Shown here: piece by piece, positions 25,751 through 34,002 of the stretch | Numbering within the stretch: position 1 is the stretch's first letter | Layout: the number at the start of each line of letters is the position of its first letter | DNA from: Planctomycetota bacterium | GTDB lineage: Bacteria > Planctomycetota > GCA-002687715 > DRQF01 | NCBI GenBank assembly: GCA_011369445.1 | Contig: DRQF01000023.1 | Span: 1 to 64,000, forward strand | Length of the DNA: 64,000 bases | Direction: 5' to 3' | Program-made: the position numbers and the translations under genes | Notes under the pieces: generated by a model | The model's database searches: none | The model's input: only the letters and a program-made list of their open reading frames with translations | What the model was told of the DNA's origin: nothing

Positions 25751-27025
25751 TCAGCGAGAGGGCGCCTCGGCCCCCTCTTCGGCTCTCCACGTGTCCACAT
25801 CCCGCATCCTGAACCCATTTTCGAAGTCCACCACGATGTGTTCCTCGGAGACCGTGGCCGTGTAGTCGAACCAGCGGCGATAGTGCTCGGCCACCCGGGA
25901 CGGGTCCTCGTACTCCTTCGCGATTTTCAGGTGCCGCTTCTTCGGCTTCTTGCCGGCCGCTCGGGCCTTCTCAATCTCGGCCTGGGTGATTTGCTTTCTC
26001 AGACGTTCGGCGGGGGTCCAGACCGTGACGAAGGTGACACGCCGGGCGCATTCGAACAGGTCGTTGGCCTCGTCTCGCTGATGGGTCACGGTCGATCTGA
26101 GGTACGGCCTGAGAAAGTCGTGGTGGAGGAGCATCCGCTCTCGATGGGGCGTATCGGGTTCGAAGATCCGGCTGGCGTTTTTGGGCTCGCCCCAAGCCGA
26201 CCCATCGGGAACACCGATCTTTTCGGCGAGTTCGGGGAGTTCGTTTTGTCGGAGGCGGCGCATGAGCGTCTTTTTTCCCGCGGACGTTGGCCCGCTCACG
26301 ACGAGCAGGTGGTCGATTCGCCGCTTGTGAGCGATGGCCACGAATCGATCCTTGTGCGGTGACTTGAGAACGTCCAGCCGGGCGAAGTGGCCGCGTTGAT
26401 AGACGAGGAGGTTTTCGATGGCCGCTTGGGTCATGTAGAAGCGCTGGATCTCCCTGCGGCCTCGGGTGCCCGATCGGGTTGGAAAGATCACGGGGAGCTT
26501 CGAGATGATGCCGCGGGCCAATCGGGAGATCCCGACCTTGCGTCGATCGTGACTGCCGATCGTGGCCACCTCGAGGATCAACTGCTCGTTTGCACGGCGC
26601 GTGAGGTGGTCGAGGAGTGCGAGCGGATTGCGCATGTGATGGAGGATGTTGAGGCCGAGGATGTAGTCGAAGTCCTCATCCAGGGGTTCCAACTCGATGT
26701 CACGACACTGGAACTCGGCCGGAGAGCCCAGGCACTCTCCCAGCAGACGAGCCTTGCGAACGCTATCTGGGTCGATGTCCAGTCCGACGACGCGGCGGGC
26801 GCCCCTTTTGATCGCTTCGAAGGAGAAAAACCCGAAACAACACCCGATGTCGAGGACGCTCTTTCCGGTCAGGTCGTCCGGGAAGATCAGGTCGGCAGTG
26901 GGAGAGCGGTCATAGCCGCCCGTCGAGAGCCCGTAGGGCAGGTCGACGTTCTGGTAGCGGAAGTCGTGCTCCTGGAGGAGTTGCTCGACATCCTCCCGAC
27001 TCCATGACGATTCCTGTGGACTCAA
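25751..27025 (-). CDS. Class I SAM methyltransferase fused to a P-loop domain
   Basis: This 424-residue protein has two parts. Residues about 45-175 form a methyltransferase: SVLDIGCCFGFFSFEA as motif I, VVGLDIDPDSV, and ILGLNILHHM as the post-motif. Residues about 237-424 start with LLVVSGPTSAGKKTLMRRL, a Walker A loop in which the usual Ser/Thr after GK is Lys (SAGKKT), then TPHRERMLLHHDFLRPYL and a Lys-rich helix. The second part looks like a small-molecule kinase or guanylate-kinase-like fold, with DFENGFR near the end. The start is TTG 27025 with AGGAGG seven bases upstream. It faces the lipid operon convergently, and its head overlaps the spacer before the next methyltransferase. Substrates of both halves are unknown. 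Confidence 0.75.
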   Translation of the reverse strand: MSPQESSWSREDVEQLLQEHDFRYQNVDLPYGLSTGGYDRSPTADLIFPDDLTGKSVLDIGCCFGFFSFEAIKRGARRVVGLDIDPDSVRKARLLGECLGSPAEFQCRDIELEPLDEDFDYILGLNILHHMRNPLALLDHLTRRANEQLILEVATIGSHDRRKVGISRLARGIISKLPVIFPTRSGTRGRREIQRFYMTQAAIENLLVYQRGHFARLDVLKSPHKDRFVAIAHKRRIDHLLVVSGPTSAGKKTLMRRLRQNELPELAEKIGVPDGSAWGEPKNASRIFEPDTPHRERMLLHHDFLRPYLRSTVTHQRDEANDLFECARRVTFVTVWTPAERLRKQITQAEIEKARAAGKKPKKRHLKIAKEYEDPSRVAEHYRRWFDYTATVSEEHIVVDFENGFRMRDVDTWRAEEGAEAPSR

Positions 27026-27078
27026 CGATCGGCCTCCTCTTCGGGCCCCGCGGTCGGCCGGGCAGGGCTATTTCTATC

Positions 27079-27137
27079 AAGGAGGCCCGGTGCGGAGAAT
27101 GCCGCGCTTTCGAGGGACTCCGCCAATCGTTATCTAA
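27079..27137 (+). other. Possible 15-codon leader ORF with strong Shine-Dalgarno
   Basis: AAGGAGG at 27079-27085 is followed 4 nt later by GTG 27090 and a 15-codon frame (VRRMPRFRGTPPIVI) ending in TAA at 27135-27137. That is 4 nt before the GTG proposed as the start of the next methyltransferase. A leader peptide coupled to the downstream gene is possible. A chance frame is equally possible, since the real start of the downstream gene is uncertain. Confidence 0.3.
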
Positions 27138-27141
27138 GGCC

Positions 27142-28077
27142 GTGAGAGAACTCGAGCCCTTGAGCGAACTTCCCCTTTCCCTGTCCCGGGACGACGTTGC
27201 CCGTGCCTTCGAGCCCTTCGTTGGTCGTCGGGTGAAGGTCAAGGACCCGGAGTGGGCGGCTCACATGAAGCGGCGCAAGAAGAAGATTGTCATCAAGGGC
27301 GCCCGTCGCCTCATCACGCGCTGGTTGCCTTCCGGCCAAAGGCGCGAGACGGAGATCGTCGAGGAGTACGATCAGGTTTGGGGGGGGGACACCTACGCAC
27401 GCTATGACCTGGACAGGAAGCCGGACCGTCTGAGTCCTTGGGAGTGGCAAGGCGAACTCATGCTGGCGGCGACGGTGGGAGCCACGCGGTTTCGTCAGGT
27501 CATGCTGGCCGCGGTCATCGAAGCCGTGAGGCCCGGGCGCATCCTCGAAATCGGGTGTGGGAACGGAATCAACCTGTTCTTGGCTGCCGGGCGATTTCCC
27601 GAAGTGGAGTTTCACGGATTGGAATTGACCTCAGTGGGCTACGAGGCCGCCAGGCGACTCCAGAATGACCATGAGACGCTGCCGCGTTCTCTGCAGAAGT
27701 TCGCGCCACAGCCGCCCGCCGATCCCACCGCCCACCGACGTATCCATTTTCACCGCGGGAGTGCGGCGGAGCTTCCCTTCGAAGCGGGTGAGTTCGATCT
27801 CGTCTATACGGTGCTCGCGTTGGAGCAGATGGAGCGGATTCGCCAACAGGCGCTGGCCGAGATGGCCAGAGTGACAGCCGGGCACGCCTTCAACATCGAA
27901 CCCTTTCGTGACGTCAACGCGAAGGGGTGGCCGCGCTGGAACGTCTTCCGCAGGGACTATTTCCGAGGCGCGATCGACGAACTCGAGGGGTTCGGGCTGC
28001 AACCCGTGTGGGCGACGGACGACTATCCCCAGGAATCCTTCCTCAAGACCGCGGCCGTGCTTTCCCGGAGAATCTGA
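27142..28077 (+). CDS. Class I SAM-dependent methyltransferase
   Basis: This protein has about 311 residues from GTG 27142. A longer frame from ATG 27004 would overlap the divergent TTG start at 27025, so it is less likely; ATG 27268 is a shorter choice. The fold signature is ILEIGCGNGINLFLAA (motif I), HGLELTSVGYEAA, and FDLVYTVLALEQM, with a later AFNIEPF. A basic region MKRRKKK comes before the catalytic domain. The pattern resembles Methyltransf_11 enzymes of surface-sugar clusters. It stands between the lipid operon and the sulfotransferase/exporter operon. Acceptor unknown. Confidence 0.75.
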   Translation: MRELEPLSELPLSLSRDDVARAFEPFVGRRVKVKDPEWAAHMKRRKKKIVIKGARRLITRWLPSGQRRETEIVEEYDQVWGGDTYARYDLDRKPDRLSPWEWQGELMLAATVGATRFRQVMLAAVIEAVRPGRILEIGCGNGINLFLAAGRFPEVEFHGLELTSVGYEAARRLQNDHETLPRSLQKFAPQPPADPTAHRRIHFHRGSAAELPFEAGEFDLVYTVLALEQMERIRQQALAEMARVTAGHAFNIEPFRDVNAKGWPRWNVFRRDYFRGAIDELEGFGLQPVWATDDYPQESFLKTAAVLSRRI

Positions 28078-28106
28078 GTCCTCCGAAAGACGCCACGTGA
28101 TTCTCT

Positions 28107-29825
28107 CTACCCGTTGGGAACGGCGGAATCCTCTCGGTCGTCGGTCGCTTCATCGTCCCCGGGCGTGGCCAAACGAATGACCTGATCGGCGACGTCCACG
28201 AGGGCGGGCCGATGGGTGATGGCGAGGATCGTGATTCGTCCTCGAAAGGATGCCAAAGTCCGGGCCACGTCCTTCTCGGTCTCCGGGTCGAGCGCACTCG
28301 TGGCTTCGTCGAGGAGGAGGAGTTTGGGGCGATGGATCAGGGCGCGGGCGATCATGATGCGCTGCCTTTGCCCTCCCGACAGCCGGGCGCCTCGTTCGCC
28401 CACGGAGGTCTGTAGGCCCTCGGGCTGACTCTGTACGAAGTCCCACGCCCCTGCCCCCTTCAAGGCCAAGATGGCGTCCTCCTCGGTGAGCGTGGGGTCG
28501 CCGAGGGTCAGGTTCTGAAGGATGCTGTCGTGGAGGAGGAGATTCTCCTGCGGGACGTATCCGATCATGCGTCGCCAGCGCTTGACGTCCAGGTCCGACA
28601 GGGGAACGCCGTCCACGAGGATCTTTCCGTGAGTCGGTCGAAGAAGTCCCGTGATGAGATCGAGGATCGTCGTCTTTCCGGCTCCGGAGAAGCCCACGAG
28701 CGTTGCGAAGCTCCCCTCGGGAATGACCAGATCGAGGCCGTCGAGGATCTTGCGATCATCGTAGGAGAAACCCACATCCGCGAACCGGAGTTCCCTTTCG
28801 AACGTGGGCGTGCGATCTCCCTGGTGAGTTTCTTCCTGCGATTCGGCCTGGGCGACGATTTCGTGGAGCGCCGTGAACGCGGCCTCGCTGGTCACGAGGT
28901 TCTGATAGAAGGTTTGAGCCTTGCCCAGGTTCACCAGAATTCGCGATATGACGAGAAGCAGCATCGTCATTTTCGCGAGTTCGAGGTTCCACACCTCCAC
29001 ACCCACCCAGACGCCCAAACCGACCAGTCCGGCGAAGATCGGGAGCTGCAACGCCTTGAGGGCCTCTTTGCTCATGACCTCCTGCTTCAGAGCGGCGTTC
29101 AGTTCGTCGGTGTGTTCGCGGAGAAACAGGTCGGCGTGCTCCTGCCGTTCCATGGCCTTGAGGGGTTTGATGGCCAGGATCACGTCGGTGATGCCCGCCA
29201 GAAGTGACATCAGGACGGCGGTCTTCCTCTTGCCCGCCCGCCTCGCCGCCGAGACGAGGGACTGGAGAGTCAGGAGAGCGACGAAGGCTCCGGCGAGGTA
29301 GGCGAGGGTGATCTTCCAATCGATGAATGCCGCGACGGCGGCATAGGCCAGAATCCGAACTCCCGCGGCCGTCAGATTCGCCCCGTGGAGGTAGGCCTTC
29401 GCCGACTGTGTGGCCTGGATCGACATCGCGTTGGCGAGCCTGCCCACGGGCTGCCGGACGAAGTACTCCCAGCGGGCCGTCAAAAGGGAGCGGAGGAGCT
29501 CCAGGCGCAGATCCGTGGCGACGCGTGCGACAGTGAAGCCGACCTGCCTTTGCGCGAGGAGCAAAAGGGCGCTTCTGAGGAGGAGCCCCACGAAGACCAC
29601 GACGAGAAGGGTTCCCAGCGTGGGGGAGAGGTGAAGCGCATCCAGAAACCTTGCGATGAATTGAGCGGCGGCGCTGTCCGAACTCTCGCCGTGCATCATG
29701 TTTTGCAGGGCCGGGAGGATGGCGGTGACGCTCAGACCCTCGAGGACTCCGGAGAGGACGAGGGCCAGGACCGCCACCAAGCTGCGATAGGGATACCGTC
29801 GCGCGAAGAGCTTGAGGACGGTCAT
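28107..29825 (-). CDS. ABC exporter, MsbA/PglK-like (fused membrane and ATPase domains)
   Basis: This 572-residue half-transporter has an N-terminal six-helix membrane domain (about 15-310; LVAVLALVLSGVLEG is the first helix). The C-terminal nucleotide-binding domain (about 340-572) has Walker A GFSGAGKTT, signature LSGGQRQR, Walker B LLLLDEATSALD and switch His in AITHRP. It should flip a lipid-linked glycan or lipid across the inner membrane as a homodimer. ATG 29825 follows the glycosyltransferase-like gene by 13 nt on the same strand. It is therefore the last gene of the reverse-strand operon ELM1-sulfotransferase-GT-GT-exporter, and probably exports the product of those enzymes. Confidence 0.9.
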   Translation of the reverse strand: MTVLKLFARRYPYRSLVAVLALVLSGVLEGLSVTAILPALQNMMHGESSDSAAAQFIARFLDALHLSPTLGTLLVVVFVGLLLRSALLLLAQRQVGFTVARVATDLRLELLRSLLTARWEYFVRQPVGRLANAMSIQATQSAKAYLHGANLTAAGVRILAYAAVAAFIDWKITLAYLAGAFVALLTLQSLVSAARRAGKRKTAVLMSLLAGITDVILAIKPLKAMERQEHADLFLREHTDELNAALKQEVMSKEALKALQLPIFAGLVGLGVWVGVEVWNLELAKMTMLLLVISRILVNLGKAQTFYQNLVTSEAAFTALHEIVAQAESQEETHQGDRTPTFERELRFADVGFSYDDRKILDGLDLVIPEGSFATLVGFSGAGKTTILDLITGLLRPTHGKILVDGVPLSDLDVKRWRRMIGYVPQENLLLHDSILQNLTLGDPTLTEEDAILALKGAGAWDFVQSQPEGLQTSVGERGARLSGGQRQRIMIARALIHRPKLLLLDEATSALDPETEKDVARTLASFRGRITILAITHRPALVDVADQVIRLATPGDDEATDDREDSAVPNG

Positions 29826-29838
29826 GCGGCGTGGGATC

Positions 29839-30747
29839 TCATTGCGCCGCCAGGGTCTCGGTGCGATCCAGAACCTCGAAGGCGTCCGGGCGGACGTGCT
29901 CCTGGGCGATCTCGTGGCGAAGCATCTCCTCGGTGATGAGGTTCTGCTCGACACATTCCTTCAGCAGTCCGAAGAAGAACCTCTCTTGTGCCGGATCCGG
30001 GTGGGGGAGATACACGGCCGGTCCGAAGGCCCTCTTGAGGCGGACGAACGGGCGAATCCATGTCGCCGGCCGCCGAATGTCGACGCGTTTGCTCGCAAAG
30101 TTGAAGTCGCGCGGCAGGCCCGTCTTCCAGGGCTGCGTCGCCCGATGGGTGTTGTGGATGAGCCGCGTCTCGGGCGTCAGCCGGTCGAAGTCATTCCAGC
30201 GGTCGCCGATGAGTTGGATGCTCCCCTCGGGCTCGAGCCTCAGACAGATCCAGTCCATGTAGTCCCGCCTGCCGTCGAAGAGCTCGTCGAAATTCTCCTC
30301 GCACTTCCAGTGGGTGAGGCGGGCGCAGTCGAGGACCATGACGGAACTCGCCCAGCAACCGAGGCGCCCCTTATTTCCCGTGCGCTTGCGAGCGCCGATG
30401 GCCGCGTCGCCAAGATCTCGAGTGAGCAGCTCCCAGCATTCACCGACAGCAAAGACATCCGGATCCACGACCAGGGCGCGGCCCTGGTAACCCATGAGCT
30501 CCGGCGGCATGAAGCGGAGGGGGGTGAAAGACTGAAGGTTTTCGTATTCCCATCGGACCTGCCGGCCCTCGCGCAGATAGGTCTGCCCCTCGCGCGCTTT
30601 CAGGAAGGGATAGTCCTCGGTCGAGATGATGCGTACGTCGAAGGCATCGGCATGACGGGAGTTACGACGAAAGGAATACTCGGCGACGATGGCGCCAACG
30701 ATCTGTCGATGGTTTGTGTGAATGAACACACAGGGTCGATCATTCAT
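29839..30747 (-). CDS. GT8-like glycosyltransferase, copy A
   Basis: This 302-residue protein is the paralog of the adjacent 30862-31791 gene; they share CVFIHTNH at the N-terminus, LQSFTPLRFMPPELMGY, and DPDVFAVG. The DPD/DxD word in VVDPDVF, the later WASSVMVLDCARL and the HNTHRATQPWKTG stretch match the order of metal-binding, acceptor and HxxGxxKPW-type motifs in GT8-like GT-A enzymes. GAGGAG lies 6 nt before ATG 30747. It is cytoplasmic, with no signal peptide. It probably adds a sugar to the glycan exported by the neighbouring ABC transporter. GT8 assignment is by motif resemblance only; donor and acceptor are unknown. Confidence 0.68.
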   Translation of the reverse strand: MNDRPCVFIHTNHRQIVGAIVAEYSFRRNSRHADAFDVRIISTEDYPFLKAREGQTYLREGRQVRWEYENLQSFTPLRFMPPELMGYQGRALVVDPDVFAVGECWELLTRDLGDAAIGARKRTGNKGRLGCWASSVMVLDCARLTHWKCEENFDELFDGRRDYMDWICLRLEPEGSIQLIGDRWNDFDRLTPETRLIHNTHRATQPWKTGLPRDFNFASKRVDIRRPATWIRPFVRLKRAFGPAVYLPHPDPAQERFFFGLLKECVEQNLITEEMLRHEIAQEHVRPDAFEVLDRTETLAAQ

Positions 30748-30861
30748 AGCGGACTCCTCATGGGTGGAGCCGGTCTCCGCACCCAGGTTGCCGAACATCG
30801 TCCTCGTCTTCAACGCCACCGCCTCGGACCAGGGCTGCGGTCGTCCCGCACCGCCGTGGAT

Positions 30862-31791
30862 TCAAGCGTGCGCGGCCAGAGCCTCTTCGGACGGCAGGGG
30901 CGGCGTCTGCTTCAGGACCTGGAAGGCGTCATGGCGGACATGGTTTCGCGCCATCTCGTCTCTCAGTTCCGACTCGGTCACCGTTCCCGCATCGAGGCAT
31001 TCCTTGAGCAGACCGAAGAAGAGATTCTGTTGATTCGGGTCGGGATGGGGACGGTACTTCCCGAGAAGGCCATACTCTCCGAAAAGGTGGCGCCGAGCGC
31101 GCATGAGCCAGGCCACGGGCGGGAAGAGTCGGAACCGCTCCGCGGGCCGCCAATCGATCGGAAGCCCCGTCTTCCACGGTTGCGTCATGCGCCGTGTCGT
31201 GTGCAGTAGCTTCGTTTTGTCCGTGAGCCTGTCGAAGTCGTTCCACTCGTCTTCGAAGACGCCCAGCGTCGCCGCGTCTTCCAGCTTGAGGCAGATCCAG
31301 GGCATGTAGTCACGCTTGAACTCGAACATGGCGCGGAACTGTTCTTCCACGCGCCAGTGCTTCAGCTTCGCGCAGTCGAGAAGCATCACCGAGCTGGCCC
31401 GACACTTGTCGATGTATCCCTTGGGACCGGAACGGAATCGGGAGATGACGGCCTTGCCCTGCATGTCCCTGGAGAGGAGCTCCCAGACGTCGCCGACGGC
31501 GAACACGTCGGGATCGACGACCACGGCGCGGCCCTCGTACCCCATGAGCTCTGGGGGCATGAAACGCAGCGGCGTGAACGACTGCAGGTCATCGTAGAGC
31601 CAGACCCGTTTGACGCCGTCCCTGAGGTAGGTCTTGCCGTCCATCTCGCGGATGAAGGCGTGGTCTTTGGTGTGGATCACCTTCACATCGAACTTGTCGT
31701 TGTTACGGGAGTAGCGTCGGAACGAATGGACGGCGACTTTCGCACCGATGTTCTGCTTGTGATTCGTGTGGACGAAGACGCACGGCTTCAT
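30862..31791 (-). CDS. GT8-like glycosyltransferase, copy B
   Basis: This 309-residue protein has the same architecture as copy A: CVFVHTNH, LQSFTPLRFMPPELMGYEGR, VVVDPDVFAVG with the DxD-like site, CRASSVMLLDCAKLKHW, and RMTQPWKTGLP. It probably arose with copy A by tandem duplication, with enough divergence for different sugar specificity. The start ATG 31791 has a GGGGGA ribosome site. A 114-nt gap separates it from copy A; a 20-nt gap separates it from the sulfotransferase upstream. The order sulfotransferase, then two glycosyltransferases, then exporter suggests a single sulfated-glycan pathway. Confidence 0.68.
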   Translation of the reverse strand: MKPCVFVHTNHKQNIGAKVAVHSFRRYSRNNDKFDVKVIHTKDHAFIREMDGKTYLRDGVKRVWLYDDLQSFTPLRFMPPELMGYEGRAVVVDPDVFAVGDVWELLSRDMQGKAVISRFRSGPKGYIDKCRASSVMLLDCAKLKHWRVEEQFRAMFEFKRDYMPWICLKLEDAATLGVFEDEWNDFDRLTDKTKLLHTTRRMTQPWKTGLPIDWRPAERFRLFPPVAWLMRARRHLFGEYGLLGKYRPHPDPNQQNLFFGLLKECLDAGTVTESELRDEMARNHVRHDAFQVLKQTPPLPSEEALAAHA

Positions 31792-31811
31792 GGAGATCCC
31801 CCCTTCTGGAA

Positions 31812-32753
31812 CTAGGCTTCGTGGGCGGCGCTGTCCTCTTTTTCTGCTGTACGGGTATAACCGAAGAGGGGATTCAGGTGAATGTCGATGTAGGATTCGA
31901 TCTCCTTCACCTGGCCGTCGTCGAAGTAGTCGCGAAACCCTCCCACCTTGCCGCGGCGCACCTTGAAGGAGTCGGGATTGTTCTTGTCCTTGGCGACCAT
32001 GCGGCTCCCCGCCCCGCGGAAGCTCTTGGATGCCTCCATCTTGCGCATGTTCTCGAACGACGCGAATTCCACCGCTTCGGCCAATTCCTCGGGGGAGGGG
32101 TCGGCGCCCAGGTGGGTGAGGACGCCGCCCAGCGCCTCCGCGGTGGATTGTCGCAGGTCTTCGTAACGGACGATGTGGAGCTGCTCGCCGAGAAGGGGCT
32201 TCGCTTCCGCCCAACCGTTCAGGTACTCGATGACCTTCGGGATCCCTGCTTCCTTGCCCATCACGAAATCGAAGATGGGCATCTCCAAGTCTTCGGGGTA
32301 GTCGTTGATGACGCGCTTGTGGGGCTTCATGCGGAACCGCCACTGAAAGAACTGGGACACCGCCGTGTCCGCGGGATGGCGAGCGAGGAAGACGACGGGC
32401 AGCCCCTTGTAGTCCACCTTGCTATCGCGGTGGCCTGTGAAGTCCCTCAGGTAGTTGTCGTGGGTGAAGAGCAGCTTCGGCGTGGCCGGGTTCTTGCGGT
32501 GGAAGTTGTCGAACCCCATGAGCAGGCTGTCGGGAAGTTTGTACCGCACCTGGTAGAAACGAGAGACCATCACCCTCAGCCAGGTGCGGCCGCTCTTCCC
32601 GTAGGACGCGATCACTCCGTCGGCCTGCTTCAGTTTGCGAGCCTCTTCGCGACCGCGGAGACGGCGCTCTGTTGCGATGCGGGACGAGCGGGGAAGAAAA
32701 AAAGTGGCGATCCAGACCAACTTTCGTCCGATGACGTGCAGGACGCTTCTCAC
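31812..32753 (-). CDS. PAPS-dependent sulfotransferase
   Basis: This 313-residue protein transfers sulfate from PAPS to a hydroxyl. The 5'-phosphosulfate loop is ASYGKSGRTWL (about 49-59), a His lies in FTHDNY (His98), and the 3'-phosphate-binding residues are Arg125 and Ser133 in LARHPADTAVSQFF. The C-terminal PAPS motif RRGKVGGFRDYF is at 266-277, so all known family sites are present. The start is GTG 32753 with AGGAGAG upstream, overlapping the ELM1 stop (GTGA). There is no membrane helix apart from a weak N-terminal hydrophobic stretch (about 12-20). PAPS can come from the Sat-CysC protein in this window. The acceptor, probably a glycan or glycolipid, is unknown. Confidence 0.88.
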   Translation of the reverse strand: MRSVLHVIGRKLVWIATFFLPRSSRIATERRLRGREEARKLKQADGVIASYGKSGRTWLRVMVSRFYQVRYKLPDSLLMGFDNFHRKNPATPKLLFTHDNYLRDFTGHRDSKVDYKGLPVVFLARHPADTAVSQFFQWRFRMKPHKRVINDYPEDLEMPIFDFVMGKEAGIPKVIEYLNGWAEAKPLLGEQLHIVRYEDLRQSTAEALGGVLTHLGADPSPEELAEAVEFASFENMRKMEASKSFRGAGSRMVAKDKNNPDSFKVRRGKVGGFRDYFDDGQVKEIESYIDIHLNPLFGYTRTAEKEDSAAHEA

Positions 32754-33865
32754 TGTGAACTCTCCTGTTCGGCGGGTCCGTCGGCGGCGAGGAGTTCCCG
32801 CACACGATCGACCACGACCTCTAGCTCGTCTTCGAGGCCCGCCCCGCCGAGGGGGAACGGCTCCCCGAACGCGACCGCGGCGCCGCGGCGTTCGAGCTTC
32901 CTGTGGATCCTGGTGATATCTCGGGGAAAGCCCAAGAGGTCGAGGCCGCAGAATCTGCGAAAAAACGAGGAAATGCTCCGCCATGGCGGCTTTTGGAGCC
33001 CCGCGGCGAGACGCCGCTTCCAGGAACCGGCGCGGACGGGAAGCTCGTAGATGGCCAGCGGACGGCCGAGGCGAGCCACCTCGACCAGCATGGAGACGCT
33101 GTCACCGGTGACCACGAAGCGGTCGGCATGGGCGAGAAGACCCAGGTAGGGGTTGTCTGCGGACTCCGGCCCCCACATGAACAACTCGGACGACGCAGGC
33201 AGGGACCTGCCCAGAGCGCTGACGACCTCGGAAGGCGTCCGACGGCTGGTCGTGATGTAGAGGCTGCCGCCGTCTTGGGCGATGAGCCGCGAGAGTCGTT
33301 GCGCGAGATCCTGGGCCACGTTTTCGTCCATGCGGAAGGGCTGGGTGGGCCCACCCACCAGCACGGCGGTCAGGGGTCTCGGCATCCGGCTCAATCGGTC
33401 GGCCCAGGCCGCGCGCGCCGCCTCGAGACGGCTGCGGTCCACCTCCATGAGGGGGAAGTCCAGGGGAAGAACGCGAGGCGAGATGGGCATGATGTACTGA
33501 GAGGGAACGACCGCCAGGTCGAACCGATTCAGCATCCTCTTCGGTCGTCCGATGATGGCCAGCCGTGTCTTCCCCCGGGAGCGCTGCTTGATCCACAGGG
33601 CCACCATCGACGGTCGGCTGCCGGAGGTCAGGATCAGATCCGGCCAGGGTGGTTCCAAGGGGTCGGAAGCCTCTCGGTCAACGTGGTCGAGAGAGGGGCG
33701 AAAAGTCGGCTTTCCCTGGCGGAACTTTGGAAGGAAGACGAGATTCTTCTCCTCGAACGGGCGACCGAGGGCCCGGGCCACCCGCCGCACTTGCGCGTTG
33801 TCGCCGAGTTTGTCGCCGAGGACGAGCCAGATCCGAGGTTGGGGGCGTTCGCCGGCCGTTTCCAT
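32750..33865 (-). CDS. Mitochondrial-fission ELM1-family protein (GT-B-like), copy 2
   Basis: This 371-residue paralog of the 24615 gene has IWLVLGDKLGDNAQVRRVARALG, PDLILTSGSRPSM, FDLAVVPSQY, AVLVGGPTQPF, TTSRRTPSEVV and FVVTGDSVSMLVE. The last word (GDSVSM) is the equivalent of the nucleotide-sugar-binding region of GT-B enzymes. It is the first gene of the reverse-strand operon, with its stop overlapping the sulfotransferase start by 4 nt, so it probably acts in the same pathway. ATG 33865 begins the conserved region. The family has no proven biochemical activity in bacteria that I can cite; a glycosyltransferase role is inferred. Confidence 0.78.
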   Translation of the reverse strand: METAGERPQPRIWLVLGDKLGDNAQVRRVARALGRPFEEKNLVFLPKFRQGKPTFRPSLDHVDREASDPLEPPWPDLILTSGSRPSMVALWIKQRSRGKTRLAIIGRPKRMLNRFDLAVVPSQYIMPISPRVLPLDFPLMEVDRSRLEAARAAWADRLSRMPRPLTAVLVGGPTQPFRMDENVAQDLAQRLSRLIAQDGGSLYITTSRRTPSEVVSALGRSLPASSELFMWGPESADNPYLGLLAHADRFVVTGDSVSMLVEVARLGRPLAIYELPVRAGSWKRRLAAGLQKPPWRSISSFFRRFCGLDLLGFPRDITRIHRKLERRGAAVAFGEPFPLGGAGLEDELEVVVDRVRELLAADGPAEQESSQ

Positions 33866-34002
33866 GGCCGTTCCTATCCCAAGTCCGGGATGTGGGCAAG
33901 CGGGAGAGGGGAGTAGACTGGGGAACCGCGCCTCTTCGCGAGGCTCTCCTGTCTTGCAGTGATGGTTTTCGAAGGAACGTCTCTCGATCGGAGGAAAGTC
34001 CA

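Noticed and set aside
24456-25790. 444-codon reverse-strand open frame
   Set aside because: Antisense to the ELM1-family gene and the end of the NTP-transferase; composition only.
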